Source: a virus
Length of the DNA: 60,251 bases
Strand: one strand, 5' to 3'
IMG/VR virus record: IMGVR_UViG_3300037963_001896
Span: 1 to 60,251 of that record
The position numbers and the translations under genes are program-made. The notes under the pieces are model-generated. The model was not told the origin of the DNA, did not search any database, and was given only the letters and a program-made list of their open reading frames with translations. Below are positions 6,809 through 15,924 of this stretch, one piece after another; position 1 is the first letter of the stretch; every line of letters begins with the position of its first letter.

Positions 6809-8613
6809 ACAAATTATATTTAGATTTTGAAACATTTTACGATGTGGGTTATTCGCTTACAAAGATGACCACAGCAGAATACGTACATTCCCCGGAGTTT
6901 AAAGTCTGGGGTGTAGGTGTTAAATGGAACGACGACCCTCAAAGTGAGTGGTACAGCGAAGACGAAATACCAGAACTGTTTGCACAATACGACTGGGAAG
7001 ATCTTGCTGTTGTATGTCATAACACTTTGTTTGACGCTTATATACTTACACAGATCTACCAGGTTCATCCAGCGTATTACTATGATACTGCTGCAATGAG
7101 TCGAGGTTTGTATCCAAACGAATCAGCAGCGCTTAAAAATGTATGCGAACGTTTATTTCCAGATGATAAGTCAATGCGCAAAGGTGAAGAATTAGTCAAT
7201 GCTAAAGGTATACGCGATCTTGACCCACAACTAGAAACTACAATTGCAGGTTACTGCATACAAGACGTAGATCTTACGTATGAAATCTTCAACAAAATGG
7301 CAGCAGGATATCCGCAAAGTGAACTTGACCTGATAGACCTGACGGTTCGTATGTTTGTCGAACCAAAAATTGTTCTGGACCGTGAACTTTTAATAGAGCA
7401 CAAAGAACAAATAGCAACTGAAACTGCACAGAAAATAGAAAACAGTGGCACCGATCGTGAGACATTAGCATCTCAACCTAAATTTGCAGCATACATTGAG
7501 TCCCTGGGGGTAGTTGTACCTACAAAGAAAAGCCCCAGGACAGGAGAAATGATTCCCGCGTTTAGTAAATCTGACCCTGCATACAATCAAATGATGGCAA
7601 TGCATCCAGAGCACGACAACGTATGGGCTGCTAGAGAAGCAGTGAAATCCCGTATCGAAGAAACAAGAGCAGAACGTTTTCTATCTTCTGCTAACCCAGA
7701 CGGTACGTTTTCCGTGCCGCTACGTTATTACACAGCACACACCGGTAGATTTGGTGGCGCAGAAAAATTAAACCTACAAAATTTACCACGAGGTTCTAAA
7801 TTACGTAGTGCACTCACAGCTCCTGTAGATAAGTATTTATACATTGCAGACTTATCAAACATCGAAGCTCGAATGCTGGCGTGGTTAGCTAACGAAGAGC
7901 CACTGCTCGAGGCGTTTGCAGCAGGAGATGATGTGTACAGTATTTTTGCTTCTGAAATATACAATAAACCTGTTACCAAAGCTGACAAGCTAGAAAGATA
8001 CGTAGGTAAAACAGCTATTTTAGGCCTTGGTTATGGTATGGGTGCCGAAAGATATCAAGGCACACTTAAACAAGGATCACCATCAGTCGACGTAACACTG
8101 ACTACAGCTCAAAGTATTGTTGCTCAATACAGAGGTATGTATCCCAACATCCCCAGGTTGTGGAATGTATGTAAACAATTTTTATATGGAATGATTGATC
8201 GTGCGCAATATGGCAATACATACGGACCTTTGACTGTGTCAAATAATGCCATTCAATTACCTAATAAAATGTTTCTAAAATACCCAAACTTATCTTTCAA
8301 CTCTGGAGAATTTTTATATCAGTCAAGTTATAACAAAGGTCCAATACGTACACACGGTCCCAGGTTGTGTGAAAACATTATCCAGGCTTTAGCTCGTATA
8401 GTTATTACAGATCAAATGCTTGCTATACAAAAACAGCTCGATGAGCTGGATGTCGTACTAACTGTACATGATGAAATTATATGTACAGGCCCTAAAAAAG
8501 ACCCAGATGTGACGTTAGACAAAATTATGGCTATAATGAAAAGTCCACCTGAGTGGTGCGAAAGGTTACCGTTAGATGCTGAAGGGGGTTATAGCGAGGT
8601 CTATGACAAATAA
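6805..8613 (+). CDS. polA: Family A DNA polymerase with 3'-5' exonuclease domain
   Basis: 602 aa replicative polymerase. Exonuclease motif I is LDFETF (6-11). Polymerase motif A is DLSNIEARMLAW (349-360), motif B runs from K402 to Y410-G411 (GKTAILGLGYG), and motif C is VHDE (554-557). There is no 5'-3' exonuclease domain, as usual for phages. The residue matching E. coli Phe762 is Leu406. Leu at this site has been linked to slower, more accurate synthesis and is common in marine viral PolA. Overlaps the small gene before it and is followed without a gap by csrA. Confidence 0.95.
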   Translation: MNKLYLDFETFYDVGYSLTKMTTAEYVHSPEFKVWGVGVKWNDDPQSEWYSEDEIPELFAQYDWEDLAVVCHNTLFDAYILTQIYQVHPAYYYDTAAMSRGLYPNESAALKNVCERLFPDDKSMRKGEELVNAKGIRDLDPQLETTIAGYCIQDVDLTYEIFNKMAAGYPQSELDLIDLTVRMFVEPKIVLDRELLIEHKEQIATETAQKIENSGTDRETLASQPKFAAYIESLGVVVPTKKSPRTGEMIPAFSKSDPAYNQMMAMHPEHDNVWAAREAVKSRIEETRAERFLSSANPDGTFSVPLRYYTAHTGRFGGAEKLNLQNLPRGSKLRSALTAPVDKYLYIADLSNIEARMLAWLANEEPLLEAFAAGDDVYSIFASEIYNKPVTKADKLERYVGKTAILGLGYGMGAERYQGTLKQGSPSVDVTLTTAQSIVAQYRGMYPNIPRLWNVCKQFLYGMIDRAQYGNTYGPLTVSNNAIQLPNKMFLKYPNLSFNSGEFLYQSSYNKGPIRTHGPRLCENIIQALARIVITDQMLAIQKQLDELDVVLTVHDEIICTGPKKDPDVTLDKIMAIMKSPPEWCERLPLDAEGGYSEVYDK

Positions 8614-8799
8614 ATGAGCAATCTGATACTAACGAGAAAGAAGCAAGAATGTATTGTTATTTATGATAAAGATACACCTGACGCTATCTTGTGTGAGATT
8701 GTTGTTACCTCCCTTGGCACTAAACAGGTTAAGTTAGCTTTTGAAGCTGACCCTAATATTAAAATAGACCGAAAGGAAGTTTATGAAGAAAATAAATGA
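8614..8799 (+). CDS. csrA: CsrA/RsmA-family translational regulator
   Basis: 61 aa. The opening NLILTRKKQE and the C-terminal IKIDRKEVYEEN match the RNA-binding beta1 and beta5/helix of CsrA, including the conserved basic pair (here DRKE rather than HREE). The middle is five or six residues longer than E. coli CsrA (DKDTPDAILCEI). CsrA dimers bind GGA motifs in mRNA leaders. Placed directly after polA with stop and start abutting (TAAATG). Likely used to shift host metabolism or control phage genes, many of which carry GGA in the ribosome site. Confidence 0.85.
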   Translation: MSNLILTRKKQECIVIYDKDTPDAILCEIVVTSLGTKQVKLAFEADPNIKIDRKEVYEENK

Positions 8800-8814
8800 A
8801 GAGGGAGTTAAATT

Positions 8815-11295
8815 ATGGAAGTTGTTTTTCTTAAGGCTAAACAACGATTAATTAAAGAAATATCGTTAGAAGGTAAAAAGCCTTACCCATTAGTAAAAAA
8901 TTTTACGTCACATCATCACAAATTTGACAAGACCGAAGAAGGTTTTGACGAGTTTTTCAGTTTACTAAAACAATATGCAAAACAGGGAGCCGCATTACAT
9001 AAAGGGCTTCTGAAACGTAAGTTAAAAAACGAATCAAGAGCGATGCTTACAGACAGAGCCGCTCAAACAGATCTACTTGTATTAGATCTTGATGGAATTG
9101 AATTCCCAATATCATCCAACAAATCAACACTTAGCGAGTTTGATATACAAACTATTGCTGAGCAGTTTGTTACATATCTGCCCCCAGAGTTTCAGGATGT
9201 AAGTTACATTGCACAAGCATCTGCGTCCCTGGGCTTAAAAGGTAACAAAGTTTCTATGCATTTATTCTTTTTACTTAAATACCCCGTGTATCCAAAAGTA
9301 TTAAAAGAGTGGTTTAGGACTTTAAATTACGAAATAGATTTTCTTGCTAATCAATTAAATCTTTCAGCCAACGGTCAAAGCATAGCTTATCCTTTAGATG
9401 TCAGTCTTGCTGATAACTCAAAGTTAATCTATATAGCGCCACCTAAGTTTGTAGGTTTACAAGACCCGATCGCGGGAGACAGGTTTGTATGTATTACTCG
9501 TGGCGAACCGACCGTGGATATAGTTCCATTACTCAAGGATGTAAATCCTGAAAAAGTACACAATTTAGGTGTACAAATTAAAGATGGTTTACGTAAAAAA
9601 GCAGGACTAACTAAGAAAGCCGAACGTATTACTACAGTTAACGTAGGAGGTGAAGCTCAAGAAGTCTTGCAAAACCCAGACAGAATGACAATTGAAGTCT
9701 GTAGGGTTAGTGAACCTTATGTTAACTGCAATATAAACGGAGGAGATAGCGGTGCCTATTATTTCATTCTTACCAACCCTCACTATATGTACAATTTTAA
9801 AGGTGAGCCTGTATTTGAAATACAGAAAGCAGATCCAGAGTTCTACAAAAGCATATTCGACACTTTTGCAGACGAAATGGAAGGAGGTAAAGACGCACGA
9901 CCAGTAATACTTAGAGATTACTACACGGATACTTTTTACAACGGCGTATTTGATAAAGGTAAAGAACAATTTACCGATGACTTTCCACTTACACCTACAC
10001 AAAAAGGATCCCTGGAAGGGTTTATGCGTACACATAACCGTCCAATGCCAGACTTTGTTCCGGACGCCCAAGTTGTATTTGATCCATCTTCTGGCAAAGG
10101 TATTCAAATGGATACAGCTCCGTACTACGTTAATCTATTTAGAAAAACACAGTACATGCTAGCTGCAGAACAAGAACTACCTGAAGTTAAATACGGAGAA
10201 TCAGAAAACTTTAAGAAATATGTTCCTCTTTCTTACAAACTTATCCAACAGATACTCGGCGGCGGTGTAACAGAAACAGAACATTTCGTTAATTGGCTTG
10301 CTTATATTTACCAAAAGAAACAAAAAACCATGACTGCATGGATACTTACAGGTGTCCCTGGGACTGGTAAAGGTTTATTTGTACATAAAATACTTAAACC
10401 TTTGTTTGGTGAGTCGCAAGTTCCTATGCGTTCATTAGAAAACATAGAAGAACAATTTAATTTATATATGCGTATGGCTTTATTTTTAGTTGTTGATGAA
10501 TTTCGTATGGGAGACTCCGGCAACATAGGCCGTATGGCAGACAAACTTAAACATCAAATTACAGAACCAACGCTCACTGTACGTGCTATGCGTGCAAACC
10601 AAGTTGAGCTGCCCAGCTATTGTAATTTTTTGTTTCTTACAAACAGAGCTGACGCTGTCAAAATAGAAGACGGTGACAGACGTTACAACGTAGCTCCCAG
10701 GCAAGAACGTAAGTTAGAAAAAACATTCCCTGAATTACTTACACGACTGGAAGATCTGGATAAAGAATTGTATTTATTTGCAGGTCTTTTAGAAAAGTTT
10801 CAGGTAGACGAACGTATGGCACATACAGCATTAGATAATGATGCCAAGCGTGATATGAAGTTAGTCAGTATGTCTGTTCTAGAAGAATTTGCTAATGCAA
10901 TTAAACAAAACAACCTGGAGTACTTTGTAGAAATATTAGATATACCACTTACAAACACGTTTGATGCCGGTGGTATAAGTACATCACAAAGATACATTAA
11001 AAATTGGATTGCTACAGAAGGTGAAGAAACGATAATACCTATGCAGCATCTAAAAGTCGTGTATGATGTACTAACAGATAACAAAAAAGTGTTATCTATT
11101 AGAGACTTTACGAAGGCTATGAGTAGATTAAGCATCACAACCACCCGTAAAAGAATGGGCGAAGGTGAAAATAAATCAGCTCCAAGAGGTGTATTAATTA
11201 CTTGGGTCTTAGATAAAGAAGTAAAAGAGTCTGTTCTTAACGAACATTTCGATAAGAAAGACATGGAACTTACTAGGAATACAGCGACACACTAA
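8815..11295 (+). CDS. Primase-helicase (D5/DUF5906-like)
   Basis: 826 aa. The N-terminal half has an archaeo-eukaryotic-primase-like region (LLVLDLDGIEF near residue 85-95 and a serine/histidine-rich SMHLFF near 150). The C-terminal half is a helicase ATPase with Walker A GVPGTGKG at about 512-519 and Walker B LFLVVDEF at about 557-564, as in phage/plasmid primases of the P4/D5 type. It would open the origin and prime synthesis for PolA. Ribosome site GAGGGAG. No separate replicative helicase exists in the window. Confidence 0.85.
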   Translation: MEVVFLKAKQRLIKEISLEGKKPYPLVKNFTSHHHKFDKTEEGFDEFFSLLKQYAKQGAALHKGLLKRKLKNESRAMLTDRAAQTDLLVLDLDGIEFPISSNKSTLSEFDIQTIAEQFVTYLPPEFQDVSYIAQASASLGLKGNKVSMHLFFLLKYPVYPKVLKEWFRTLNYEIDFLANQLNLSANGQSIAYPLDVSLADNSKLIYIAPPKFVGLQDPIAGDRFVCITRGEPTVDIVPLLKDVNPEKVHNLGVQIKDGLRKKAGLTKKAERITTVNVGGEAQEVLQNPDRMTIEVCRVSEPYVNCNINGGDSGAYYFILTNPHYMYNFKGEPVFEIQKADPEFYKSIFDTFADEMEGGKDARPVILRDYYTDTFYNGVFDKGKEQFTDDFPLTPTQKGSLEGFMRTHNRPMPDFVPDAQVVFDPSSGKGIQMDTAPYYVNLFRKTQYMLAAEQELPEVKYGESENFKKYVPLSYKLIQQILGGGVTETEHFVNWLAYIYQKKQKTMTAWILTGVPGTGKGLFVHKILKPLFGESQVPMRSLENIEEQFNLYMRMALFLVVDEFRMGDSGNIGRMADKLKHQITEPTLTVRAMRANQVELPSYCNFLFLTNRADAVKIEDGDRRYNVAPRQERKLEKTFPELLTRLEDLDKELYLFAGLLEKFQVDERMAHTALDNDAKRDMKLVSMSVLEEFANAIKQNNLEYFVEILDIPLTNTFDAGGISTSQRYIKNWIATEGEETIIPMQHLKVVYDVLTDNKKVLSIRDFTKAMSRLSITTTRKRMGEGENKSAPRGVLITWVLDKEVKESVLNEHFDKKDMELTRNTATH

Positions 11296-11298
11296 TAT

Positions 11299-12054
11299 AT
11301 GTCAAAGCTTGTACAAGACAAGCGTCCAGATCTAGAGAATGTAATAGCAACGGACGCCCCAAAGGAGTTGGGACTCATACCAGCCTGGTCTCACTCGACT
11401 TTAAAAACATTTGAAACATGCGCTTATCGTAGTTACATCGCTAAAGTCAAACGTGTACAAGAAGACTTTGGACCTGCTGCAGCTCGTGGTAGTGACATCC
11501 ATGAAAAAGCTGAACATTATGTCAACGGTACTCTTGGTGAGTTTCCACAAGAATTAAAAAAATTCGAAAGTCAATTTAAAACACTCAGACAACTTTTTAT
11601 AGAAGCTAAAGTAGAGCTAGAAGGAGAGTGGGGGTTTACAGTTGACTGGGAACCTTGCGGTTGGTTAGAGCCTGTTACCTGGGCACGTATTAAATTAGAC
11701 GCAATGGTACACGAAACTGAAACATCAGCTCGTGTAATTGATTACAAAACAGGTAAAAAATTTGGTAATGAGATAAGTCATTCACAGCAAGCATTGACTT
11801 ATGCTATCGGTAGTTTTTTTCGGTATCCAGAACTACAACACGTACAAACCGAGTTGTGGTATCTAGATCAAAATGAAACAACCATACAAGCTTATACTAG
11901 GGACGAAGCAATGTTGTTTATGCCTAAACTCCACCAGCGAGCTGTAGCTATGACAACTGCAACTAGTTTTCCTCCGAACCCATCTAATTATAATTGTAAA
12001 TGGTGTTCGTATAAGGAAGGCGAATACCCGCATTGCCAACACGGCATAACATAA
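11299..12054 (+). CDS. RecB/Cas4-like PD-(D/E)XK nuclease with Fe-S cysteines
   Basis: 251 aa. Nuclease motifs: His68 (SDIHEKAE), Asp134 (IKLDAMV), Asp148-X-Lys150 (VIDYKTGKK), and the QxxxY motif (QQALTYA, about 163-169). Cys41, Cys233, Cys236 and Cys246 have the spacing of the 4Fe-4S staple of AddB/Cas4/Dna2 nucleases. Start by ATG four bases after the primase stop. Expected role: end resection or recombination during phage replication. No CRISPR genes nearby, so Cas4 adaptation is not implied. Confidence 0.85.
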   Translation: MSKLVQDKRPDLENVIATDAPKELGLIPAWSHSTLKTFETCAYRSYIAKVKRVQEDFGPAAARGSDIHEKAEHYVNGTLGEFPQELKKFESQFKTLRQLFIEAKVELEGEWGFTVDWEPCGWLEPVTWARIKLDAMVHETETSARVIDYKTGKKFGNEISHSQQALTYAIGSFFRYPELQHVQTELWYLDQNETTIQAYTRDEAMLFMPKLHQRAVAMTTATSFPPNPSNYNCKWCSYKEGEYPHCQHGIT

Positions 12055-12070
12055 AGTATAATGAAATGAT

Positions 12071-12109
12071 AAATACAGTAATAAATACAGTACTAAATAA
12101 CAAATACAG
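12071..12109 (+). repeat. Three copies of AAATACAG before the helicase gene
   Basis: AAATACAG at 12071-12078, 12083-12090 and 12102-12109, in a 63-base AT-rich gap ending just before the ATG at 12118, which lacks a good ribosome site. May be an operator, or an unstructured leader that exposes the start codon. Confidence 0.4.
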
Positions 12110-12117
12110 GATTAAAT

Positions 12118-13494
12118 ATGAAATTAAATTCAGCGCCCGCGTACGCCCATCAAACTGACACCACCGATTTTATTCTCAAAAACCCTAGATGTTTAATTAC
12201 ATCTGACCCTGGCACAGGTAAGACTCGCTCTGTATTAGACGCTATTGCTCAAACCGATAGTGTCACTTTAGTTATCGCTCCGCTGTCTATTCTCGAAGCA
12301 GCTTGGGTAGATGACATCAAAAAGTTTCAACCCACCCTAACTTATGGAGTAGCTTATGCTAAAAACCGTCAAAAAATATTCGCTGACCAAGACCTTGATG
12401 TGGTCATTACTAACTTCGAAGCTGTCAACTATCTATCTAAAGATCCATCAATACTTGCACGATTCAATACGTTGGTGGTTGATGAATTCACAGCCTTTAA
12501 AAACAAGGATTCAAAACGATCCAAAAATCTTAGAAAGATTGTGTCACATTTTGATACCCGTATTTTTATGTCTGGTACTCCTAACACCAATACTATTCTT
12601 GACGTCTGGCACCCCACACTGTGTGTAGATGACGGTAAACGATTAGGTGAGCGTTATTATTCTTTTAGACATCAAGTATGCACGCCTAAGTTCAATGGTT
12701 TTGCTAATGAATGGATAGACAAGCCAGGTATAGAAGAGACCGTGGCCCATAAACTTAGTGACATCAATATCCGATACGCACTAGAAGATTGTATAGATCT
12801 ACCCGATAACACGACTCGTGTAATGCATACAGATCTTACACCTGCTGTTCAGCGCATGTATAAAACGCTAGCAGAGGAGTCTGTTTTATACACCAAACAA
12901 GGCACAATTAACGCAGTTAACGCTGGAGCACGTGTTAAGAAGCTCCTGCAGCTAGTTTCAGGTGCAGTGTACGATGAGCTAGGTGATGCCAAATACATCC
13001 ATCAGCAAAGATATGACATGATTATAGATCTTGTAGATGTACGTAAACACACTTTAGTAGCATTCAACTGGCGTCACGAGCGTGATGCTTTAGTACAACT
13101 AGCCAAGAAAAAAGGTTTTAGTTACGCAGTTATTGATGGTGAGACAGATGCCCACAAACGTGTAGATATTGTACAACGGTTCCAAGCAGGACAAATCAAA
13201 GTACTGTTTGCACACCCACAATCCGCCAGCCACGGGTTAACACTAACAAAAGCTACTACCTGCATATGGTGCAGTCCCACCTACAATGCAGAACATTTTC
13301 AGCAGTTTAACCGACGTATACATAGGTCTGGTCAAACAAGTAAAACTGAAACAATACTTATTGCAGCACGTAATACCTGGGAAGAAACAGTGTATGAAAA
13401 GCTCAATGGGAAACTGGGCAAGATGGAAAATCTTCTCCATATTTTAAATCAATTACATAATCAGGAGGTTTGTAATGGAAAAGAATCTGAATGA
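12118..13494 (+). CDS. SNF2-like superfamily 2 DNA helicase
   Basis: 458 aa. Motif I SDPGTGKT at 29-36, motif II VVDEFT at about 120-125 (DEFT in place of DEAH/DEAD), motif III SGTP at about 151, and motif VI QQFNRRIHRSGQT at about 394-406 as in SNF2/Rad54 proteins. Short for the family, without accessory domains. Paired with the RecB-like nuclease upstream, it suggests a recombination or fork-restart function. The gene has no visible Shine-Dalgarno and follows an AT-rich repeat leader. It overlaps the next gene by 20 bases. Confidence 0.85.
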   Translation: MKLNSAPAYAHQTDTTDFILKNPRCLITSDPGTGKTRSVLDAIAQTDSVTLVIAPLSILEAAWVDDIKKFQPTLTYGVAYAKNRQKIFADQDLDVVITNFEAVNYLSKDPSILARFNTLVVDEFTAFKNKDSKRSKNLRKIVSHFDTRIFMSGTPNTNTILDVWHPTLCVDDGKRLGERYYSFRHQVCTPKFNGFANEWIDKPGIEETVAHKLSDINIRYALEDCIDLPDNTTRVMHTDLTPAVQRMYKTLAEESVLYTKQGTINAVNAGARVKKLLQLVSGAVYDELGDAKYIHQQRYDMIIDLVDVRKHTLVAFNWRHERDALVQLAKKKGFSYAVIDGETDAHKRVDIVQRFQAGQIKVLFAHPQSASHGLTLTKATTCIWCSPTYNAEHFQQFNRRIHRSGQTSKTETILIAARNTWEETVYEKLNGKLGKMENLLHILNQLHNQEVCNGKESE

Positions 13495-13846
13495 GCTAAT
13501 GGACGAATTAGCTTCTGTTCGCGGTGAAATTAAAACAATCCAAGAACAGGAGAAAGCCTTAAAGCTTAATCAAAACGATCTCGAAAGCGCAATCATGCAC
13601 AAGATGGAAGAGCAAGGTCTCGACCAGATTGCGAATGATGTATGTACTATTTCTAAAAAAATAGAAACAGTGCCTACAGTAGAAGACTGGGAAGCTGTGC
13701 ATAAACACATACTGGATACAAACCAGTTTGAGTTGTTACAGAAACGCATGTCTGCTACTGCTTGGAGAGAGCTTTCACAAATGGGACAAAATGTTCCAGG
13801 AGTAAAAGCAACGGAGCTTACCAAGATTAATTATCGAAGTAAGTAA
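13475..13846 (+). CDS. Coiled-coil phage protein, unknown
   Basis: 123 aa. Residues 1-45 form a heptad-rich coiled coil; the remainder is a small globular domain ending KINYRSK. AGGAGG in the end of the helicase gene gives a strong ribosome site. Families of this build are found next to helicases and ssDNA-binding proteins in phages, but I do not know a function. Confidence 0.7.
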   Translation: MEKNLNELMDELASVRGEIKTIQEQEKALKLNQNDLESAIMHKMEEQGLDQIANDVCTISKKIETVPTVEDWEAVHKHILDTNQFELLQKRMSATAWRELSQMGQNVPGVKATELTKINYRSK

Positions 13847-13876
13847 ACATTAACCATGAAAGAAGGAAGGTGAACC

Positions 13877-14569
13877 ATGGCTGAAGAAAAAAGCACAGCT
13901 GTATCCTTAGTCTCTAAAGCCGTGCCAGCGCACGTAAAAGAGGCTTCGGGCCTTGGAAACGAAAATGTTTCCACCGAACACCTACAGACCCCTAGGGTAA
14001 AACTACTTCAACAAATGAATAGCGAGGTTGATGAAAATCACGACGCTTATGTTGAAGGGGCTAAACCCGGTGATCTGTTAAACACGGTGACCAACGAAAT
14101 CTACGGTAAAGAAATATACGTTATTAACGTACATTTCACCGAAGACTTTGTCGTTTGGAGAAAACGTGAGAAAGGTGGCGGTCTTGTAGCTAGTTGCGCG
14201 TCAAGGGTTGAAGCGGATGAAGCCATCTCTACACAGGACGGTAGTCCAGATGACTTTGAGATAATCCAAACTCAATCCCATTTGTTGATTCGCAAAGATG
14301 CTGAAACAGGAGAGATTGATTCTACTCCGTTCCTTATGGATTTCGCATCTTCTAAGCTAAGAGTATCTCGTGAATGGAACACGCAGATTGCTCAGCTTGG
14401 CGGCGACAGGTTTTCTACTCTTTGGAAAGTCTCTGCTGTGTCTACACAGAATAGAGCCGGTCAAAAATTTCAAAACCTTAGTGTTATGAAAGAAGGCTGG
14501 GTTACAGATGACGACTACGAAGTAGCTAAGAAAGTCTACAAGAGCGTTTCAGGTAACACAGGAGCCTAA
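13877..14569 (+). CDS. Possible single-stranded-DNA-binding or recombination protein
   Basis: 230 aa, acidic N- and C-termini with a beta-rich core (about 75-210; KEIYVINVHF, FVVWRKREK, LWKVSAVSTQ). The size, OB-like strand pattern, an aromatic-rich core and location next to nuclease and helicase genes suggest an ssDNA-binding role. This is inference from context; sequence alone does not settle it. Ribosome site GAAGGAAGGTG. Followed by a strong terminator, so it ends a transcription unit. Confidence 0.55.
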   Translation: MAEEKSTAVSLVSKAVPAHVKEASGLGNENVSTEHLQTPRVKLLQQMNSEVDENHDAYVEGAKPGDLLNTVTNEIYGKEIYVINVHFTEDFVVWRKREKGGGLVASCASRVEADEAISTQDGSPDDFEIIQTQSHLLIRKDAETGEIDSTPFLMDFASSKLRVSREWNTQIAQLGGDRFSTLWKVSAVSTQNRAGQKFQNLSVMKEGWVTDDDYEVAKKVYKSVSGNTGA

Positions 14570-14578
14570 ATAACTGTG

Positions 14579-14625
14579 TGCGTACATGGTGCGACACCAC
14601 ATGTCGCATCGTGTACGTATTTTTT
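14579..14625 (+). terminator. Long-stem rho-independent terminator
   Basis: An 18-bp stem (14579-14596 with 14602-14619, three G-T wobbles, loop CCACA) is followed by six T at 14620-14625. One of the strongest terminators in the window. It separates the preceding operon from the nuclease gene that follows. Confidence 0.85.
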
Positions 14626-14641
14626 ATGTTATCCTAAAGCC

Positions 14642-15046
14642 GTGAACGAAACCGGCTTTATAAAAAAAGTTAATAGATCTTTATCTACTAACATATATAA
14701 GTGGAAGATTAACGATCCTTACCATGGAGGTGTGCCTGACGTTTACTACAGTGGTCCTGCTGGAATGTGCTTTGTAGAATACAAATACAAACCAAAACTA
14801 CCAGCTAGGCCTTCATCAAAATTAGACTTTGGACTATCTAAACAACAAGAACTTTGGCTTACAAACCAGGTAAAAAACCAGGTGTCCGTGTACGTATTAG
14901 CTGGGTGTGAAGATAAAGTAGTTAAAGTCAGCAATAATTTTGCAAAAGTAAATGAATACACCAAAGAAACATTTTTAGAAGACGCTATGGAATTTGAACA
15001 AGCAGTCTTTTTATTAAACACACGTTTAGGAGGAACGGATGAGTGA
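14642..15046 (+). CDS. VRR-NUC nuclease (Holliday-junction-resolvase-like)
   Basis: 134 aa from the GTG at 14642. A longer frame from GTG 14576 is rejected because it would run through the terminator hairpin. The motifs are those of VRR-NUC endonucleases: GGVPDVYY with catalytic Asp, then a G-x-CFVEYKYKP strand carrying Glu-X-Lys. C-terminal helices are typical. Expected to resolve branched DNA before packaging. Overlaps the DUF3310 gene by 8 bases. The ribosome site is weak. Confidence 0.8.
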   Translation: MNETGFIKKVNRSLSTNIYKWKINDPYHGGVPDVYYSGPAGMCFVEYKYKPKLPARPSSKLDFGLSKQQELWLTNQVKNQVSVYVLAGCEDKVVKVSNNFAKVNEYTKETFLEDAMEFEQAVFLLNTRLGGTDE

Positions 15047-15263
15047 AATTGATATGGTCAATAGTCCACCGCATTACAACGACGGTGACATTGAATGCAT
15101 AGACGCAATTGAAGCATCAATGACAAAACAAGCATTTAGAGGCTATTTAAAAGGAAATATGCTAAAGTACATTTGGAGATACGAAAACAAAGGAGGCAAA
15201 GAGGACCTTGATAAAGCAGATTGGTACCTTACAAAGCTTAGAAGGTCATTCTTGGAAGAATAA
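15039..15263 (+). CDS. DUF3310 (SaV-like) protein
   Basis: 74 aa. The family signature is complete: VNSPPHYN, ECIDAIEA, GNMLKYIWRY, KGGKEDLDKADWYL. Very common in phages, often annotated as nucleotide kinase-like without proof. The start lies within the previous gene after AGGAGG, and it ends immediately before the thermonuclease start. Confidence 0.85.
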   Translation: MSEIDMVNSPPHYNDGDIECIDAIEASMTKQAFRGYLKGNMLKYIWRYENKGGKEDLDKADWYLTKLRRSFLEE

Positions 15264-15692
15264 ATGTACGAATATAATTGCACGGTTGAACGAGTTGTTG
15301 ATGGGGACACTATTGATGTTGTTCTCGATCTTGGTTTTTCTGTGCTTTATAAGTCTAGGGTGCGTTTATATGCTATTGATACTCCCGAGTCACGTACTCG
15401 TGACAAAGACGAAAAAGTTCGTGGAAAAATGGCTAGCAAGTTTCTTTCAGATGCTGTTAGCAGTGGTTCTGTCGTTATAAGAACTCAATTAAAAGATTCT
15501 AAAGGTAAGTATGGGCGCGTGTTAGGCACAGTAGTGGTTGACGGCGTTGATATAAACCAGGCTATGTGCGATAACTTCTTAGCTGTGCCATATCACGGAC
15601 AAAACAAAGCTGCAGTAGAAGCTGCACATTTAGTTAATAGAGAAAAACTTATTGAATTAGGGCAGTTCGACCCTGCTACCGTTTCTTCCTAG
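15264..15692 (+). CDS. Thermonuclease (SNase-like)
   Basis: 142 aa with the staphylococcal-nuclease fold: VVDGDTIDV (11-19) supplies the calcium-binding aspartates. Arg34, Glu42 and Arg85 match the catalytic Arg-Glu-Arg triad. No signal peptide, so it acts in the cytoplasm, probably on host or recombination DNA. Last gene of the forward block. Its 3' end overlaps by 17 bases the convergent minus-strand gene. Confidence 0.85.
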   Translation: MYEYNCTVERVVDGDTIDVVLDLGFSVLYKSRVRLYAIDTPESRTRDKDEKVRGKMASKFLSDAVSSGSVVIRTQLKDSKGKYGRVLGTVVVDGVDINQAMCDNFLAVPYHGQNKAAVEAAHLVNREKLIELGQFDPATVSS

Positions 15693-15924
15693 CTGTTTTT
15701 GTACGCGCAAAAGATCTATTGTGGCTTCTGTGCCGCACTACTGTATTACTTGGAGAATTATTAAAAGGGTTCCCATCTTTGTGATGTATGTCTTTATCAT
15801 CACCTTTTTTTACTATGCCAGCACGTAACGCGGCCCGCCTGGCGTTGTTACGTTTGGCACGTCTTTTTTTCTGAGCAGTACTCCCTTGGTAGTTATCGTA
15901 TTCTTTGCGATAATTTCTAGCCAC
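15676..15924 (-). CDS. HNH-type small protein
   Basis: 82 aa, GTG start, very basic. The central IHHKDGNPFNN and HRSHNRS segments are the core of an HNH-like zinc/beta-beta-alpha motif, known from a widespread small phage protein. Whether it cuts DNA is not known; small HNH proteins sometimes assist terminase. It is the last gene of the late minus-strand operon, directly after the 53-aa membrane protein (stop and start touch). Confidence 0.7.
   Translation of the reverse strand: MARNYRKEYDNYQGSTAQKKRRAKRNNARRAALRAGIVKKGDDKDIHHKDGNPFNNSPSNTVVRHRSHNRSFARTKTARKKR

Noticed and set aside
11299-12054. Cas4 as part of a CRISPR system
   Set aside because: Motifs fit Cas4/RecB nucleases in general, but no other cas gene or array is present; a recombination nuclease is the simpler reading.
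14576-14641. Longer start for the VRR-NUC gene
   Set aside because: The extra 22 codons lie in the strong terminator hairpin.
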